Both the position numbers and the translations under genes were made by a program. From CAYJBP01 sp964372025 (GTDB taxonomy: Bacteria; Bacillota; Dehalobacteriia; UBA4068), in assembly GCA_964372025.1 (NCBI GenBank), contig CAYJPF010000073.1:1-12740 (forward strand): a stretch of DNA of 12,740 nt. Direction: 5' to 3'. This document shows positions 1 to 6,570 of the stretch, one piece after another; position 1 is the stretch's first letter, and each line of letters begins with the position of its first letter. The notes beneath the pieces were generated by a model that worked only from the letters and a program-made list of their open reading frames with translations, was not told the origin of the DNA and made no database searches.

Positions 1-270
1 ACGGCCGCCTTTTTGGCCAAGGCGCAGGTTATGGCCTGCGATCAGCAAAAATTGGTCTTAGGCTTTGCCCCGGAGCATAAGTTATTTAAAGAATATCTTT
101 GCAAAATCGGGCCGGCTCAAAAGATGCTTGCTGCTAAAATCACCGCTATCTATGGCCAGAATTTGCAAATAGAGGGTATTGATTTGCCATCTAGCAAAGA
201 GCCGGAAAAAAAGGCCGAGCCCCAAAAGCCCCTAACCGATCAAGATTTAAATCAAGGCGAATTATTTTAA
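1..270 (+). CDS. dnaX: DNA polymerase III subunit gamma/tau, C-terminal end (5' truncated by window)
   Basis: The reading frame is open from the first base, so this is the last 89 codons of a longer gene. The visible part reads as the C-terminal clamp-loader region of Bacillota DnaX: a short alpha/beta segment (residues LVLGF, then a helix containing EHKLFKEYL) followed by a charged Lys/Glu/Pro-rich tail ending in GELF. The ATPase core lies outside the window. The call rests mainly on the neighbours: ybaB follows after 27 bases and recR overlaps ybaB, the classic dnaX-ybaB-recR order. DnaX is the tau/gamma subunit that loads the beta clamp and couples polymerases in the replisome. A TTG at position 13 is only an in-frame codon, not a real start. 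The family call is fairly sure; the tail itself is poorly conserved. Confidence 0.8.
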   Translation, partial: TAAFLAKAQVMACDQQKLVLGFAPEHKLFKEYLCKIGPAQKMLAAKITAIYGQNLQIEGIDLPSSKEPEKKAEPQKPLTDQDLNQGELF

Positions 271-297
271 TTTAATATATATTAGGAGGAATAAAAA

Positions 298-612
298 ATG
301 GGATTTAATATGCAAAAATTAATGAAGCAAGCCCAAAAAATGCAAGCTGATGTAGCGCGTATCCAGGAGGAATTGCAAGACAAAACCGTAGAAGGCATGG
401 CCGGTGGCGGCATGGTTAAGGCAACCGCCAATGGCGCCCAGGAAGTGGTAGCCATTAGCATTAACCCCGAGGTTATCGATGCCGAAGATCCGGAAATGCT
501 CGAAGATTTGGTTTTAGCCGCCGTTAGGGAGGCCTTAAATAATGCCAAGGAAATGGCCGCCGAGGAAATGGGCAAAGTAACAGGTGGCATGGGCTTACCG
601 GGAATGTTCTAA
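298..612 (+). CDS. ybaB: YbaB/EbfC family nucleoid-associated protein
   Basis: A 104-residue protein, the usual family length. It begins with the typical N-terminal coiled-coil helix (MQKLMKQAQKMQADVARIQE), then the glycine-rich turn (GMAGGGMVKATANG), a beta segment (EVVAISINPEVI) and the C-terminal helix with ALNNAKEMAAEEM, ending in a Gly/Met-rich tail. Family members are dimeric DNA-binding proteins associated with the nucleoid, and the gene habitually sits between dnaX and recR, as here. A strong Shine-Dalgarno AGGAGGA at 284-290 lies 7 bases before the ATG. Its stop codon overlaps the recR start (TAATG), which indicates translational coupling. The exact cellular role of the family is still loosely defined. 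Confidence 0.95.
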   Translation: MGFNMQKLMKQAQKMQADVARIQEELQDKTVEGMAGGGMVKATANGAQEVVAISINPEVIDAEDPEMLEDLVLAAVREALNNAKEMAAEEMGKVTGGMGLPGMF

Positions 613-1220
613 TGGCTTATCAGTACCCTAATAGCCTAAATAATTTGATTAGGCATTTGGCCAAGCTGCCGGGCATTGGCCCTAAAAGCGCCCAGCGGAT
701 GGCTTTTTATATCATCAATAGCGGCCATGATTATCCACTTAGTCTGGCCGAAGCCATTGCCCAGGCCGAGGCTAGCCTGCATAATTGCCCCTTTTGCGGC
801 AATTTAACCGATGCCGATATTTGCAATATCTGCGCCGATAATCGTCGCGATCGCAGCCTGCTTTGCGTGGTAGAGCAAGTTAAGGATATTATTGCCATGG
901 AGCGCAGCAATAGCTTTAGAGGGATTTACCATGTGCTGGGGGGGGCAATTTCGCCTTTAGATGGCATTGGCCCCGAGCAATTAACCATCGATGCCTTAAT
1001 GCAGCGCTTGGCTAAAAATCGAGTTAAGGAAGTGATTTTGGCTACCAATCCCACGGTAGAGGGCGAGGCTACGGCCTTATATTTAGCCAAAAAAATTCTA
1101 CCTTTAGGCATAGTTAGCAGCCGTATTGCCCATGGCCTGCCGGTAGGCGGCGATTTAGAATATGCCGACGAAGCCACCCTTAGCTTAGCTTTAAACGATC
1201 GCAAAAGAATAACCGAATAA
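612..1220 (+). CDS. recR: Recombination mediator protein RecR
   Basis: A 202-residue protein matching full-length RecR. The N-terminal helix-hairpin-helix (LAKLPGIGPKSAQRMAF, about 16-32) is followed by a four-cysteine zinc finger (C59, C62, C71, C74) and a Toprim domain (from about residue 80, with VVEQVKDIIAME and HVLGGAISPLDGIGPE). The conserved C-terminal HGLPVGGDLEYAD motif is present. RecR works with RecO (and RecF) to load RecA onto SSB-coated single-stranded DNA during gap repair. The ATG overlaps the ybaB stop by one base, so the two are translationally coupled. The hairpin at 1229-1270 closes the operon just downstream. All key residues are present and nothing is unusual. Confidence 0.97.
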   Translation: MAYQYPNSLNNLIRHLAKLPGIGPKSAQRMAFYIINSGHDYPLSLAEAIAQAEASLHNCPFCGNLTDADICNICADNRRDRSLLCVVEQVKDIIAMERSNSFRGIYHVLGGAISPLDGIGPEQLTIDALMQRLAKNRVKEVILATNPTVEGEATALYLAKKILPLGIVSSRIAHGLPVGGDLEYADEATLSLALNDRKRITE

Positions 1221-1228
1221 ATATTTAA

Positions 1229-1270
1229 GGCTAGCAGCCGGCAATTATTGCCAAAACTGCTGGCCTTTTT
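1229..1270 (+). terminator. Rho-independent terminator after recR
   Basis: The 9-bp stem GGCTAGCAG (1229-1237) pairs with CTGCTGGCC (1257-1265) with one G-U wobble, and TTTTT follows at 1266-1270. The loop contains a second small hairpin (GGCAA/TTGCC, 1240-1252). It lies 9 bases after the recR stop and probably ends the dnaX-ybaB-recR transcript. Confidence 0.85.
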
Positions 1271-1398
1271 AGTTAATCCGGATAACACTCTTTAAAGGCG
1301 ATTTGATGCTTTTAAATCTACTATATAATATAGTATTAAAAAAGCCGCTTTTTATGATACAATATCATATTATTATACTAGCCAAAACTACAATTATA

Positions 1399-1407
1399 TG
1401 CTATAAT
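1399..1407 (+). promoter_or_regulatory. Extended -10 promoter upstream of the membrane protein/thiF/capA set
   Basis: TGCTATAAT (TG at 1399-1400, TATAAT at 1402-1407) is a textbook extended -10. A weak -35-like TAGCCA lies at 1379-1384 with 17-bp spacing. The resulting leader would be roughly 85-90 bases before the ATG at 1501. A second, weaker extended -10 (TGATACAAT, 1355-1363) lies upstream. The surrounding 1271-1500 interval is very AT-rich and holds no other gene. Confidence 0.6.
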
Positions 1408-1500
1408 ATCTAGCAAAGTAGTTATTATGGCTTTAATTGCCGAAAAATAATGCTTACACAATAATTAGGTAATTAAGTTGCAAATTTAACGGAGGTATTT

Positions 1501-1983
1501 ATGCAGGCAATTTATATTGGCATGGCGGCCGTTGCCGCTTATAGCCTGGTGCTTTTAATTGGCGGCCTAATCAAACTATTTAAAGAGGACGAAAAAAAAC
1601 TAGCCATTATTGTGATAGTTTTTATGGTAGTTGCTCCGCTATTAATTTTAGCTACCGAGCTTATCCCCGAGCAAAACCTTAGCATTTGGCTGGCCATGCC
1701 CAGCTTTGTGCTAATTGTAGTTTGGGTTTGCGCCGGCTATTTTTTAGAAAGCTATCGCAAGCGCAAAGCCAAAGATATCAGCATGGGCATCTTTAAAAAA
1801 GAAAAAGCTCCGCCTCAGCTTTTTAGGCGTAATATCATCATCTTAATAATTGGCCTAATCATTTGGCTTTGCGGCGCAAATGGTCTTTTAGCAGGCCATA
1901 GGTTCGAAAGTATTGCTTTAGCTATCAGCTTATTTTTGATAACGGCCGGCATTGCCTCTTTATGGCGTTATCGTGGCTTTTAG
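1501..1983 (+). CDS. Hypothetical integral membrane protein, five predicted helices
   Basis: I do not recognise this 160-residue protein. Hydrophobic stretches at about residues 3-25, 35-53, 62-83, 108-129 and 134-154 suggest five membrane helices. A strongly basic cytoplasmic loop between helices 3 and 4 (SYRKRKAKD through FKKEKAPPQLFRR) fits the positive-inside rule. No catalytic motif, zinc ligand set or signal peptide is visible. Translation starts at the ATG 4 bases after GGAGGT (1491-1496). The stop codon is embedded in the Shine-Dalgarno of the next gene (TAGGAGGT, 1981-1988), so it is probably co-translated with the thiF-like gene. In other Clostridia the gene after recR is often a small membrane protein such as BofA, but this protein is larger and does not resemble it. 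Confidence 0.8.
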   Translation: MQAIYIGMAAVAAYSLVLLIGGLIKLFKEDEKKLAIIVIVFMVVAPLLILATELIPEQNLSIWLAMPSFVLIVVWVCAGYFLESYRKRKAKDISMGIFKKEKAPPQLFRRNIIILIIGLIIWLCGANGLLAGHRFESIALAISLFLITAGIASLWRYRGF

Positions 1984-1992
1984 GAGGTCTTT

Positions 1993-2733
1993 ATGATTAA
2001 CGAACAAGAGCGCCAAATTTATGCTCGCCAAATATTATTGCCGGAAGTTGGCTTAGATGGCCAGCAAAAATTAAGTGCCGCCAAAGTACTGATTATCGGC
2101 CTAGGTGGCTTAGGTGCGCCGGTTAGCTATTATTTGGCGGCAGCAGGCCTTGGCAAGCTGGGGCTTTGCGATTTTGATACGGTTAGTTTAAGCAATTTAA
2201 ATCGCCAAATTTTGTATACCGCCGGCGATATTGGCCAAAAAAAGGCAATTATTGCGGCCAGCCGTTTAAGTAAATTAAACCCCACATTAAGTACGCAAAT
2301 TTATGATACAGCCCTAACCGAGGATTTAGCCTTAAAAATATTTGGCGATTATGATTTAATCATCGATTGCCTAGATAATTTTGCTAGCCGTTTTATCCTA
2401 AACGATGCCTGCCTTAAGCTAAAAAAGCCCTTTATCCATGCCGGGGTTGGCCAATTTCAAGGCCAAATGCTAACCGTAATCCCGGGGCAAAGCCCCTGCT
2501 TGCGCTGCTTTTTGCCAGCCAAAATAGAGGAAAGTCACGACCCCTTAGCAAAAGCTATTATCGGTGCGGTAGCCGGGGTAATGGGCTCTATGCAAGCTTT
2601 GGAGGCAATTAAGTTTATTTTAGGATTAAATGTGCATAATCATGGTTTATTTGTCTATAATGGCTTAAATGTAGATACTATGAGCGTAGAATTTAAGCGT
2701 TCGCCTACCTGTATTTGCCAAAATATATCCTAA
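1993..2733 (+). CDS. ThiF/MoeB/HesA family E1-like adenylyltransferase, stand-alone
   Basis: A 246-residue member of the E1-like family that adenylates the C-terminus of a ubiquitin-fold sulfur carrier such as ThiS or MoaD. The Rossmann motif GLGGLGAP is at 36-43, the acidic strand DFD at 60-62, NLNRQ at 68-72 with the conserved Arg71, and DCLDN at 125-129 with the adenylate-contacting Asp128. These all indicate an intact nucleotide site. The first zinc pair is normal (C169/C172), but the second is C240-x-C242 rather than the usual CxxC. The cysteine that some ThiF and MoeB proteins carry ahead of the GVxG motif is absent (the segment reads HDPLAKAIIGAVAG). No thiS, moaD, thiG or moeA is nearby, so the partner is unknown. 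Translation starts 4 bases after TAGGAGGT. Confidence 0.85.
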   Translation: MINEQERQIYARQILLPEVGLDGQQKLSAAKVLIIGLGGLGAPVSYYLAAAGLGKLGLCDFDTVSLSNLNRQILYTAGDIGQKKAIIAASRLSKLNPTLSTQIYDTALTEDLALKIFGDYDLIIDCLDNFASRFILNDACLKLKKPFIHAGVGQFQGQMLTVIPGQSPCLRCFLPAKIEESHDPLAKAIIGAVAGVMGSMQALEAIKFILGLNVHNHGLFVYNGLNVDTMSVEFKRSPTCICQNIS

Positions 2734-2744
2734 GCGAGGTTATT

Positions 2745-3896
2745 ATGACTAAAAAAGCGGCTTCTCGTCAACAATTTGAGCAAAAAATTAAAAAGACTCA
2801 AGCCCGTCAGATTTGGGCTTGGCCATTAATTGGGGCAATTTTGTTGGCCTTGCTTTGCTTTTTATGGTTTGCCTTTATCGACGAGCAAGAATTGGCCTTG
2901 GAGCCTTTAGCCTTAGCCGAAGCACCTGCCGAGATAGAAGTAGTTTTAGCAGGCGATATCCTTATCGATAGCAATATTAGCCGGATGATTACGTCCCAAG
3001 GCTATGATTATCCTTTGCAAAACATACGGCCGCTTTTTGAGCAAGCCGATTTAAGCTATGCCCAGCTAGATACCGTATTTGCTGATCAAGGCGCGCCTTT
3101 ACCCGGCAAGCTGGATATTATGCAAGCCGATCCCGATAAGGCCGAAATTTTGCTTAATTCCGGGTTGGATGTGCTGGGGCTGGCCTCTTTGCATATGATG
3201 GATTATGATTTGCCGGCGCTGCAACAAAGCCGCCAATTAATCAGCGGGGCAGGGCTTAGCTATATTGGGGCCGGCGATGATTTAGAGCAGGCTAAAAAAC
3301 CCTATGTTTTAGAACAAGATGGCATTAAGTTAGCTCTATTTAATTATTGCGATCAGGCCGATACTTTTTATAGCTATGATTATCCTCGTTCCCTAGCTGC
3401 TAAGGAAGCAGAAGGCGGCATTAATGATTTGCAATTGGAGGCAGCATTAGCCGATATAGCAGCCTATAAGGACGATTCGATTATTATTGTTAATTTATAT
3501 TGGGGCAATGAATTTGCCTATAGCCCAACTGATGAGCAAAAGGCTATTGCCCATAGTTTAATTGATGGCGGAGCGGATGTAATTGTGGGCTATTCGCCAC
3601 ATAGTATTCAAACGGTAGAAGTATATAATAATGGTTTAATTTGCTATTCTTTGGGCAATTTGCTATATGCCCAAACAACTAGCCGCCAGGCCGCCGAGGC
3701 GATGATTTTGCAATTAAAAATCAGCCCCCTAGGCTGGCGAGAAGCAATTTTTCATCCTTTATTATTAGCCCCCGATGGTCAGCCTAGCTTTGCCCAGGGT
3801 GCCGATGCAACCGGCATTTACGAGCGTATTAAAAGCATTTCGGCCAATATCGATGCCGAATTTATAATCGAAAATGGGCTTTTAGTGATAAGATAA
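2745..3896 (+). CDS. Membrane-anchored CapA/PgsA-type (PGA_cap) protein with altered metal-site motifs
   Basis: From the ATG at 2745 the protein is 383 residues. A TTG ten codons upstream would overlap thiF and has no Shine-Dalgarno, so I prefer the ATG after GAGGT (2736-2740). A basic N-terminus and one membrane helix (about 23-45) suggest an extracytoplasmic body. The body follows the CapA metallophosphoesterase-like fold: GD at 70-71, a LAxxHxxDY-like segment at 146-154, YWGNEF at 252-257, PTDEQKAIAHSLIDGGADVIVG and YSLGN at 301-305. Several positions that normally bind metal differ: QLD for NLE, SLH for NNH, YWG for HWG, and GYSPH for GHHPH. Related proteins take part in poly-gamma-glutamate or capsule export, but no pgsB/pgsC is present. 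It may have lost catalysis and serve a structural or binding role. Confidence 0.8.
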   Translation: MTKKAASRQQFEQKIKKTQARQIWAWPLIGAILLALLCFLWFAFIDEQELALEPLALAEAPAEIEVVLAGDILIDSNISRMITSQGYDYPLQNIRPLFEQADLSYAQLDTVFADQGAPLPGKLDIMQADPDKAEILLNSGLDVLGLASLHMMDYDLPALQQSRQLISGAGLSYIGAGDDLEQAKKPYVLEQDGIKLALFNYCDQADTFYSYDYPRSLAAKEAEGGINDLQLEAALADIAAYKDDSIIIVNLYWGNEFAYSPTDEQKAIAHSLIDGGADVIVGYSPHSIQTVEVYNNGLICYSLGNLLYAQTTSRQAAEAMILQLKISPLGWREAIFHPLLLAPDGQPSFAQGADATGIYERIKSISANIDAEFIIENGLLVIR

Positions 3897-3953
3897 TTTT
3901 AGCCAAGCAAAATCTTAAGATAATCTTAATCTACAAAATATCCTAAACTTAGC

Positions 3954-3982
3954 TTGCAATTAGCAATTTTAATAGGTATAAT
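3954..3982 (+). promoter_or_regulatory. Sigma-A type promoter for the lipid kinase/ftsQ operon
   Basis: TTGCAA (3954-3959) and a perfect TATAAT (3977-3982) are separated by exactly 17 bp. This is the best promoter in this half of the window, and it lies 58 bases downstream of the capA-like stop. A second TATAAT at 4016-4021 has no convincing -35. No clear terminator separates capA from this promoter, so some read-through is possible. Confidence 0.75.
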
Positions 3983-4032
3983 AGGCTAAGTACTAGCTAA
4001 AAACATAGCTTGTCCTATAATATAAAATTTTT

Positions 4033-4040
4033 GGGTGGTG
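4033..4040 (+). promoter_or_regulatory. Shine-Dalgarno that decides the start of the lipid kinase gene
   Basis: GGGTGGTG is the only purine-rich site near the gene's 5' end. It sits 6 bases ahead of TTG 4047. The GTG codons at 4035 and 4038 fall inside it and have no Shine-Dalgarno of their own. This favours TTG 4047 as the start. Confidence 0.55.
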
Positions 4041-4046
4041 TTATTT

Positions 4047-4988
4047 TTGCGCTGCAAAGTTATTGTAAACCCTAATTCCGGGCGGCAGGTTTTGCAAAAA
4101 AACCTGGAGATTATTATTGGCAAACTAGCCATGGAAATGGGCTTAAACCAAATAGATATTACCTATACCCGCAAAGCAAACGATGCCTGCAAAGCGGCGG
4201 CCTCTTTAAAAAAAGGCCAGTACGACCTACTTATTGGTGCCGGTGGCGACGGCACTTTAAACGAAATTATCAATGGCCTAATGCAAAGCAATGCCCAAAT
4301 TCCGCTGGCGATGTTGGGGGCGGGCACAATTAATGATTTTGCCTATTCTTTGGATTTACCCAATGATAGCCAGGCGTTTTTTAATATGATCAAAGAGGGG
4401 CATACCAAAAAAGTGGATTTGGGCTGGGCAAATGGCCGCTATTTTATTAATGTGGCTGCTTTTGGCATGTTTACCGATATCCCCTATAAAACCAAAAGCA
4501 AGAAAAAAGCCAATCTTGGCAAGTTGGCCTATTATCTGGAGATTATGCGCAATGTGCCCGAGCAAATCCAAAATACCATGCATTTAAAGATGGAGTATGA
4601 TGGCATTATTACCGAAAGCGAAGCCCTTGTTTGCATTATTGCCAATTCCAGCAGTGTAGGTGGGATTAGGAATATGATGAACAAAGCCAAAGTTGATGAT
4701 GGCCTGCTGGATGTGCTATTAATTCGCAAGCCGGATGGCATTAAGGCTACCGAAATTTTTAATAATTTATTCGAAGGCGGCAATTTTAGCAGTGCTTTGG
4801 GCGTGATGCAAAAAGTACAGGTTAAAGAAATTTGCTTTACCGTAGCCGATGATGAGCAGGTAGATTTGGATGTAGATGGCGAAGTAAGCGGCAGCCTGCC
4901 CTTATGCATCAAGATTGTGCCACAGGCCATCAGCCTATATTGCCCGGCGCCTAAACATTCAACGATAACCAATCTACTAACCAATTAA
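4047..4988 (+). CDS. Diacylglycerol kinase-family lipid kinase (DgkB/YegS type)
   Basis: With TTG 4047 as start the protein has 313 residues and begins MRCKVIVNPNSG, which matches the normal N-terminus of this family; starting at GTG 4035 would add only four residues. NPNSG at 8-12 and the nucleotide-binding GGDGTLNE at 66-73 are intact. GTINDFA at 93-99 replaces the common GTGNDFA. DDGLLDVLLI and the DVDGE motif near the C-terminus complete the catalytic two-domain fold. Such enzymes phosphorylate diacylglycerol or related lipids with ATP on the cytoplasmic face and recycle diacylglycerol released during envelope polymer synthesis. It is the first gene after the 3954-3982 promoter. A 40-base gap built of short repeats separates it from the next gene. 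Substrate specificity cannot be told from the sequence. Confidence 0.9.
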   Translation: MRCKVIVNPNSGRQVLQKNLEIIIGKLAMEMGLNQIDITYTRKANDACKAAASLKKGQYDLLIGAGGDGTLNEIINGLMQSNAQIPLAMLGAGTINDFAYSLDLPNDSQAFFNMIKEGHTKKVDLGWANGRYFINVAAFGMFTDIPYKTKSKKKANLGKLAYYLEIMRNVPEQIQNTMHLKMEYDGIITESEALVCIIANSSSVGGIRNMMNKAKVDDGLLDVLLIRKPDGIKATEIFNNLFEGGNFSSALGVMQKVQVKEICFTVADDEQVDLDVDGEVSGSLPLCIKIVPQAISLYCPAPKHSTITNLLTN

Positions 4989-5017
4989 ACTAACCAATTA
5001 GAATAGCCAATAAGAAA
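4967..5017 (+). repeat. Imperfect 12-14 bp tandem repeat at the lipid kinase 3' end
   Basis: Four consecutive units begin AACCAAT (4967), AACCAATTA (4979), AACCAATTA (4992) and AGCCAATAA (5005), each 12-14 bases long. The kinase stop codon (4986-4988) falls inside the second unit. The units fill nearly the whole gap before the next gene. This is probably a product of slipped-strand copying. Confidence 0.6.
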
Positions 5018-5028
5018 TGGAGAAAATA

Positions 5029-6528
5029 ATGAAAAAACTATTGCTTAAGCTAATAGCAGCCTCGATGCTTATTTTGCTATTAGCCGCCCCGGCTTTAGCC
5101 AACCCGGTTCAAGAACCTATTGCTTTAAACAGCAAATTTAAAATTGCCTTTGCCGAAGGCATGTATGATCCGCAAATCTTGATGGATTATGCGCTTAAGC
5201 AGGGCATTGATTTAGAGATTATCACCTATAATCAAGATAATTATCAGCAAGTATACTTAGAGGCTCGTCTGCCCGAATTTAGCCAATATGATTTGCTTAT
5301 CCTGCCTTATCATCAGGCTAAAGGCCTGGTTGAGCAAGGTTTAATTGCCGAACTGGATTTAGATGGCAGTTTTGAAAAATCGATGCTGGCCAGCTCTTTT
5401 AGGGCTAAGGAGCAATGGCTTTATGATGAAAATAGCCGCCGTCATTATGGCTTGCCGCTTACTTTTATCAACCCGATTATCTACTATAATCAGGATAAAA
5501 TTAGCAATCCCGACTGGGCGGATATCTTTAATAAAAGCCAAACCGCCTCGATTTATTTGCCGGCCGATCCGACTTGGCTAATTAGCTTGGCTCAGGGTTA
5601 TCATAATATTGAGCTAAGCAATTATCAACATTCGCAAATGCCTAAAGTTGCCGATTTATTAAGCAGCCGCTTGGCGGGTACGCCGGCTTATCTAGGATCT
5701 ACAATGTTACATATTGCCGACGATTCTTCCGCAAGAATGGGTGTAATTTTAAGTACAGATTTAAATGAATTGGCCATTTTAAAAGAGCAAGCCGACTATG
5801 CTAATTGGCAACTTAGCGCACCCACTAAGGGCTTGCCATTGCAGGCTTATTATGGTGTAATTCCGCTGCATGCAGATATTAAGATGGCCGAGCAATTTTT
5901 ATTGGAATTAACAAAACCGCAGGTAGCGGCCGACCACACGCTTTATGGTGGTTATTTACCTACAGCAAAGGATGCTAATCAGCTTTTGCCCGAATTATGG
6001 GCGGCGGCCTATCCTGATGGCAATATCGAAAATGATCAATTTATTGATATTGATCCGCTTTATCAATTTTTTAGCGAGCAAATGTTGCGCAATGCCTGGC
6101 TTGAGCATGCTGCCAGCTATGCCAAGCAGGCTAAAGAGCCGGATATTGCCGCTATCCAATTTAGTTTTTATCGGGATAATCAATTAAATATGGTCTATAA
6201 TTTTGATTTAGCGGCTCAAGATATCTTCTATTATAATGCGGCCATTGACGGCGAGCAATTTGTTTTAAATCATTTTGACGATTTATTCCCGGCTTTAATC
6301 GAGCAATTCGAGGATGATTTGGCTTATTTAATGCCCAGCTCTTGGCCTAAATACAATAATTCGGCCAATTTGGACAAGGTATGGCAAATTGATATTACTT
6401 TTGAGGATAATACAACTTATCAGGCCTTTGGCCAAGATTATCCGCTACTTTGGCCGGATTTGGCCGCGGCCGTCCTTAATTTAAGCGGCCTAAATTTAGT
6501 GGGAGGATTAGATGTTATTAGTTTTTAA
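5029..6528 (+). CDS. Secreted solute-binding-like protein with long C-terminal extension
   Basis: From ATG 5029, 6 bases after TGGAG, the protein has 499 residues. The ATG at 5017 would only add four residues before the signal peptide. Residues 1-24 form a Sec signal peptide (MKKLLLKLIAASMLILLLAA) ending in ALA|N. There is no lipobox cysteine, so it should be released or exported rather than lipid-anchored. Residues about 35-310 look like a type 2 periplasmic-binding fold of the spermidine/maltose-binding kind (KIAFAEG; YDLLILPYHQA; YGLPLTFINPIIYYNQDK; GVILSTDLNEL; GGYLPTAKDAN). Residues about 325-499 are an extra region rich in Phe/Tyr/Asp that I cannot assign. No ABC permease or ATPase lies beside it, so transport is only one possibility; an extracytoplasmic ligand sensor or envelope factor is another. 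Confidence 0.7.
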   Translation: MKKLLLKLIAASMLILLLAAPALANPVQEPIALNSKFKIAFAEGMYDPQILMDYALKQGIDLEIITYNQDNYQQVYLEARLPEFSQYDLLILPYHQAKGLVEQGLIAELDLDGSFEKSMLASSFRAKEQWLYDENSRRHYGLPLTFINPIIYYNQDKISNPDWADIFNKSQTASIYLPADPTWLISLAQGYHNIELSNYQHSQMPKVADLLSSRLAGTPAYLGSTMLHIADDSSARMGVILSTDLNELAILKEQADYANWQLSAPTKGLPLQAYYGVIPLHADIKMAEQFLLELTKPQVAADHTLYGGYLPTAKDANQLLPELWAAAYPDGNIENDQFIDIDPLYQFFSEQMLRNAWLEHAASYAKQAKEPDIAAIQFSFYRDNQLNMVYNFDLAAQDIFYYNAAIDGEQFVLNHFDDLFPALIEQFEDDLAYLMPSSWPKYNNSANLDKVWQIDITFEDNTTYQAFGQDYPLLWPDLAAAVLNLSGLNLVGGLDVISF

Positions 6529-6570
6529 GCAGGGATTTTAGGTTTTTAAACAGGCATCTTAGTTTTTTAA
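6522..6570 (+). repeat. Imperfect 21-bp tandem repeat spanning the gap before ftsQ
   Basis: Units start with TTTTTAA at 6522, 6543 and 6564, exactly 21 bases apart. Units 1 and 2 are similar over most of their length (AAGCAGGGATTTTAG versus AAACAGGCATCTTAG). The upstream gene's stop lies in unit 1, and the ftsQ ATG (6570) lies at the start of the partial third unit. No good Shine-Dalgarno is present in this segment. Confidence 0.6.

Noticed and set aside
282..590. Minus-strand ORF of 102 codons opposite ybaB
   Set aside because: Antisense shadow of a confidently identified gene; Ser/Ala-rich low-information translation and no ribosome binding site.
926..1288. Minus-strand ORF of 120 codons opposite recR
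   Set aside because: Runs through the recR terminator and mirrors recR codons; no family features.
1427..1450. Short upstream ORF (MALIAEK) in the leader of the membrane protein gene
   Set aside because: No Shine-Dalgarno and no attenuator-like structure around it; expected by chance in an AT-rich leader.
2715..2744. Upstream TTG start for the CapA-like gene
   Set aside because: It lies inside thiF, has no Shine-Dalgarno, and the ATG at 2745 is preceded by GAGGT at a workable distance.
4532..4984. Minus-strand ORF of 150 codons opposite the lipid kinase
   Set aside because: Lies wholly antisense to a conserved gene; Ser/Thr-rich translation typical of a shadow frame.
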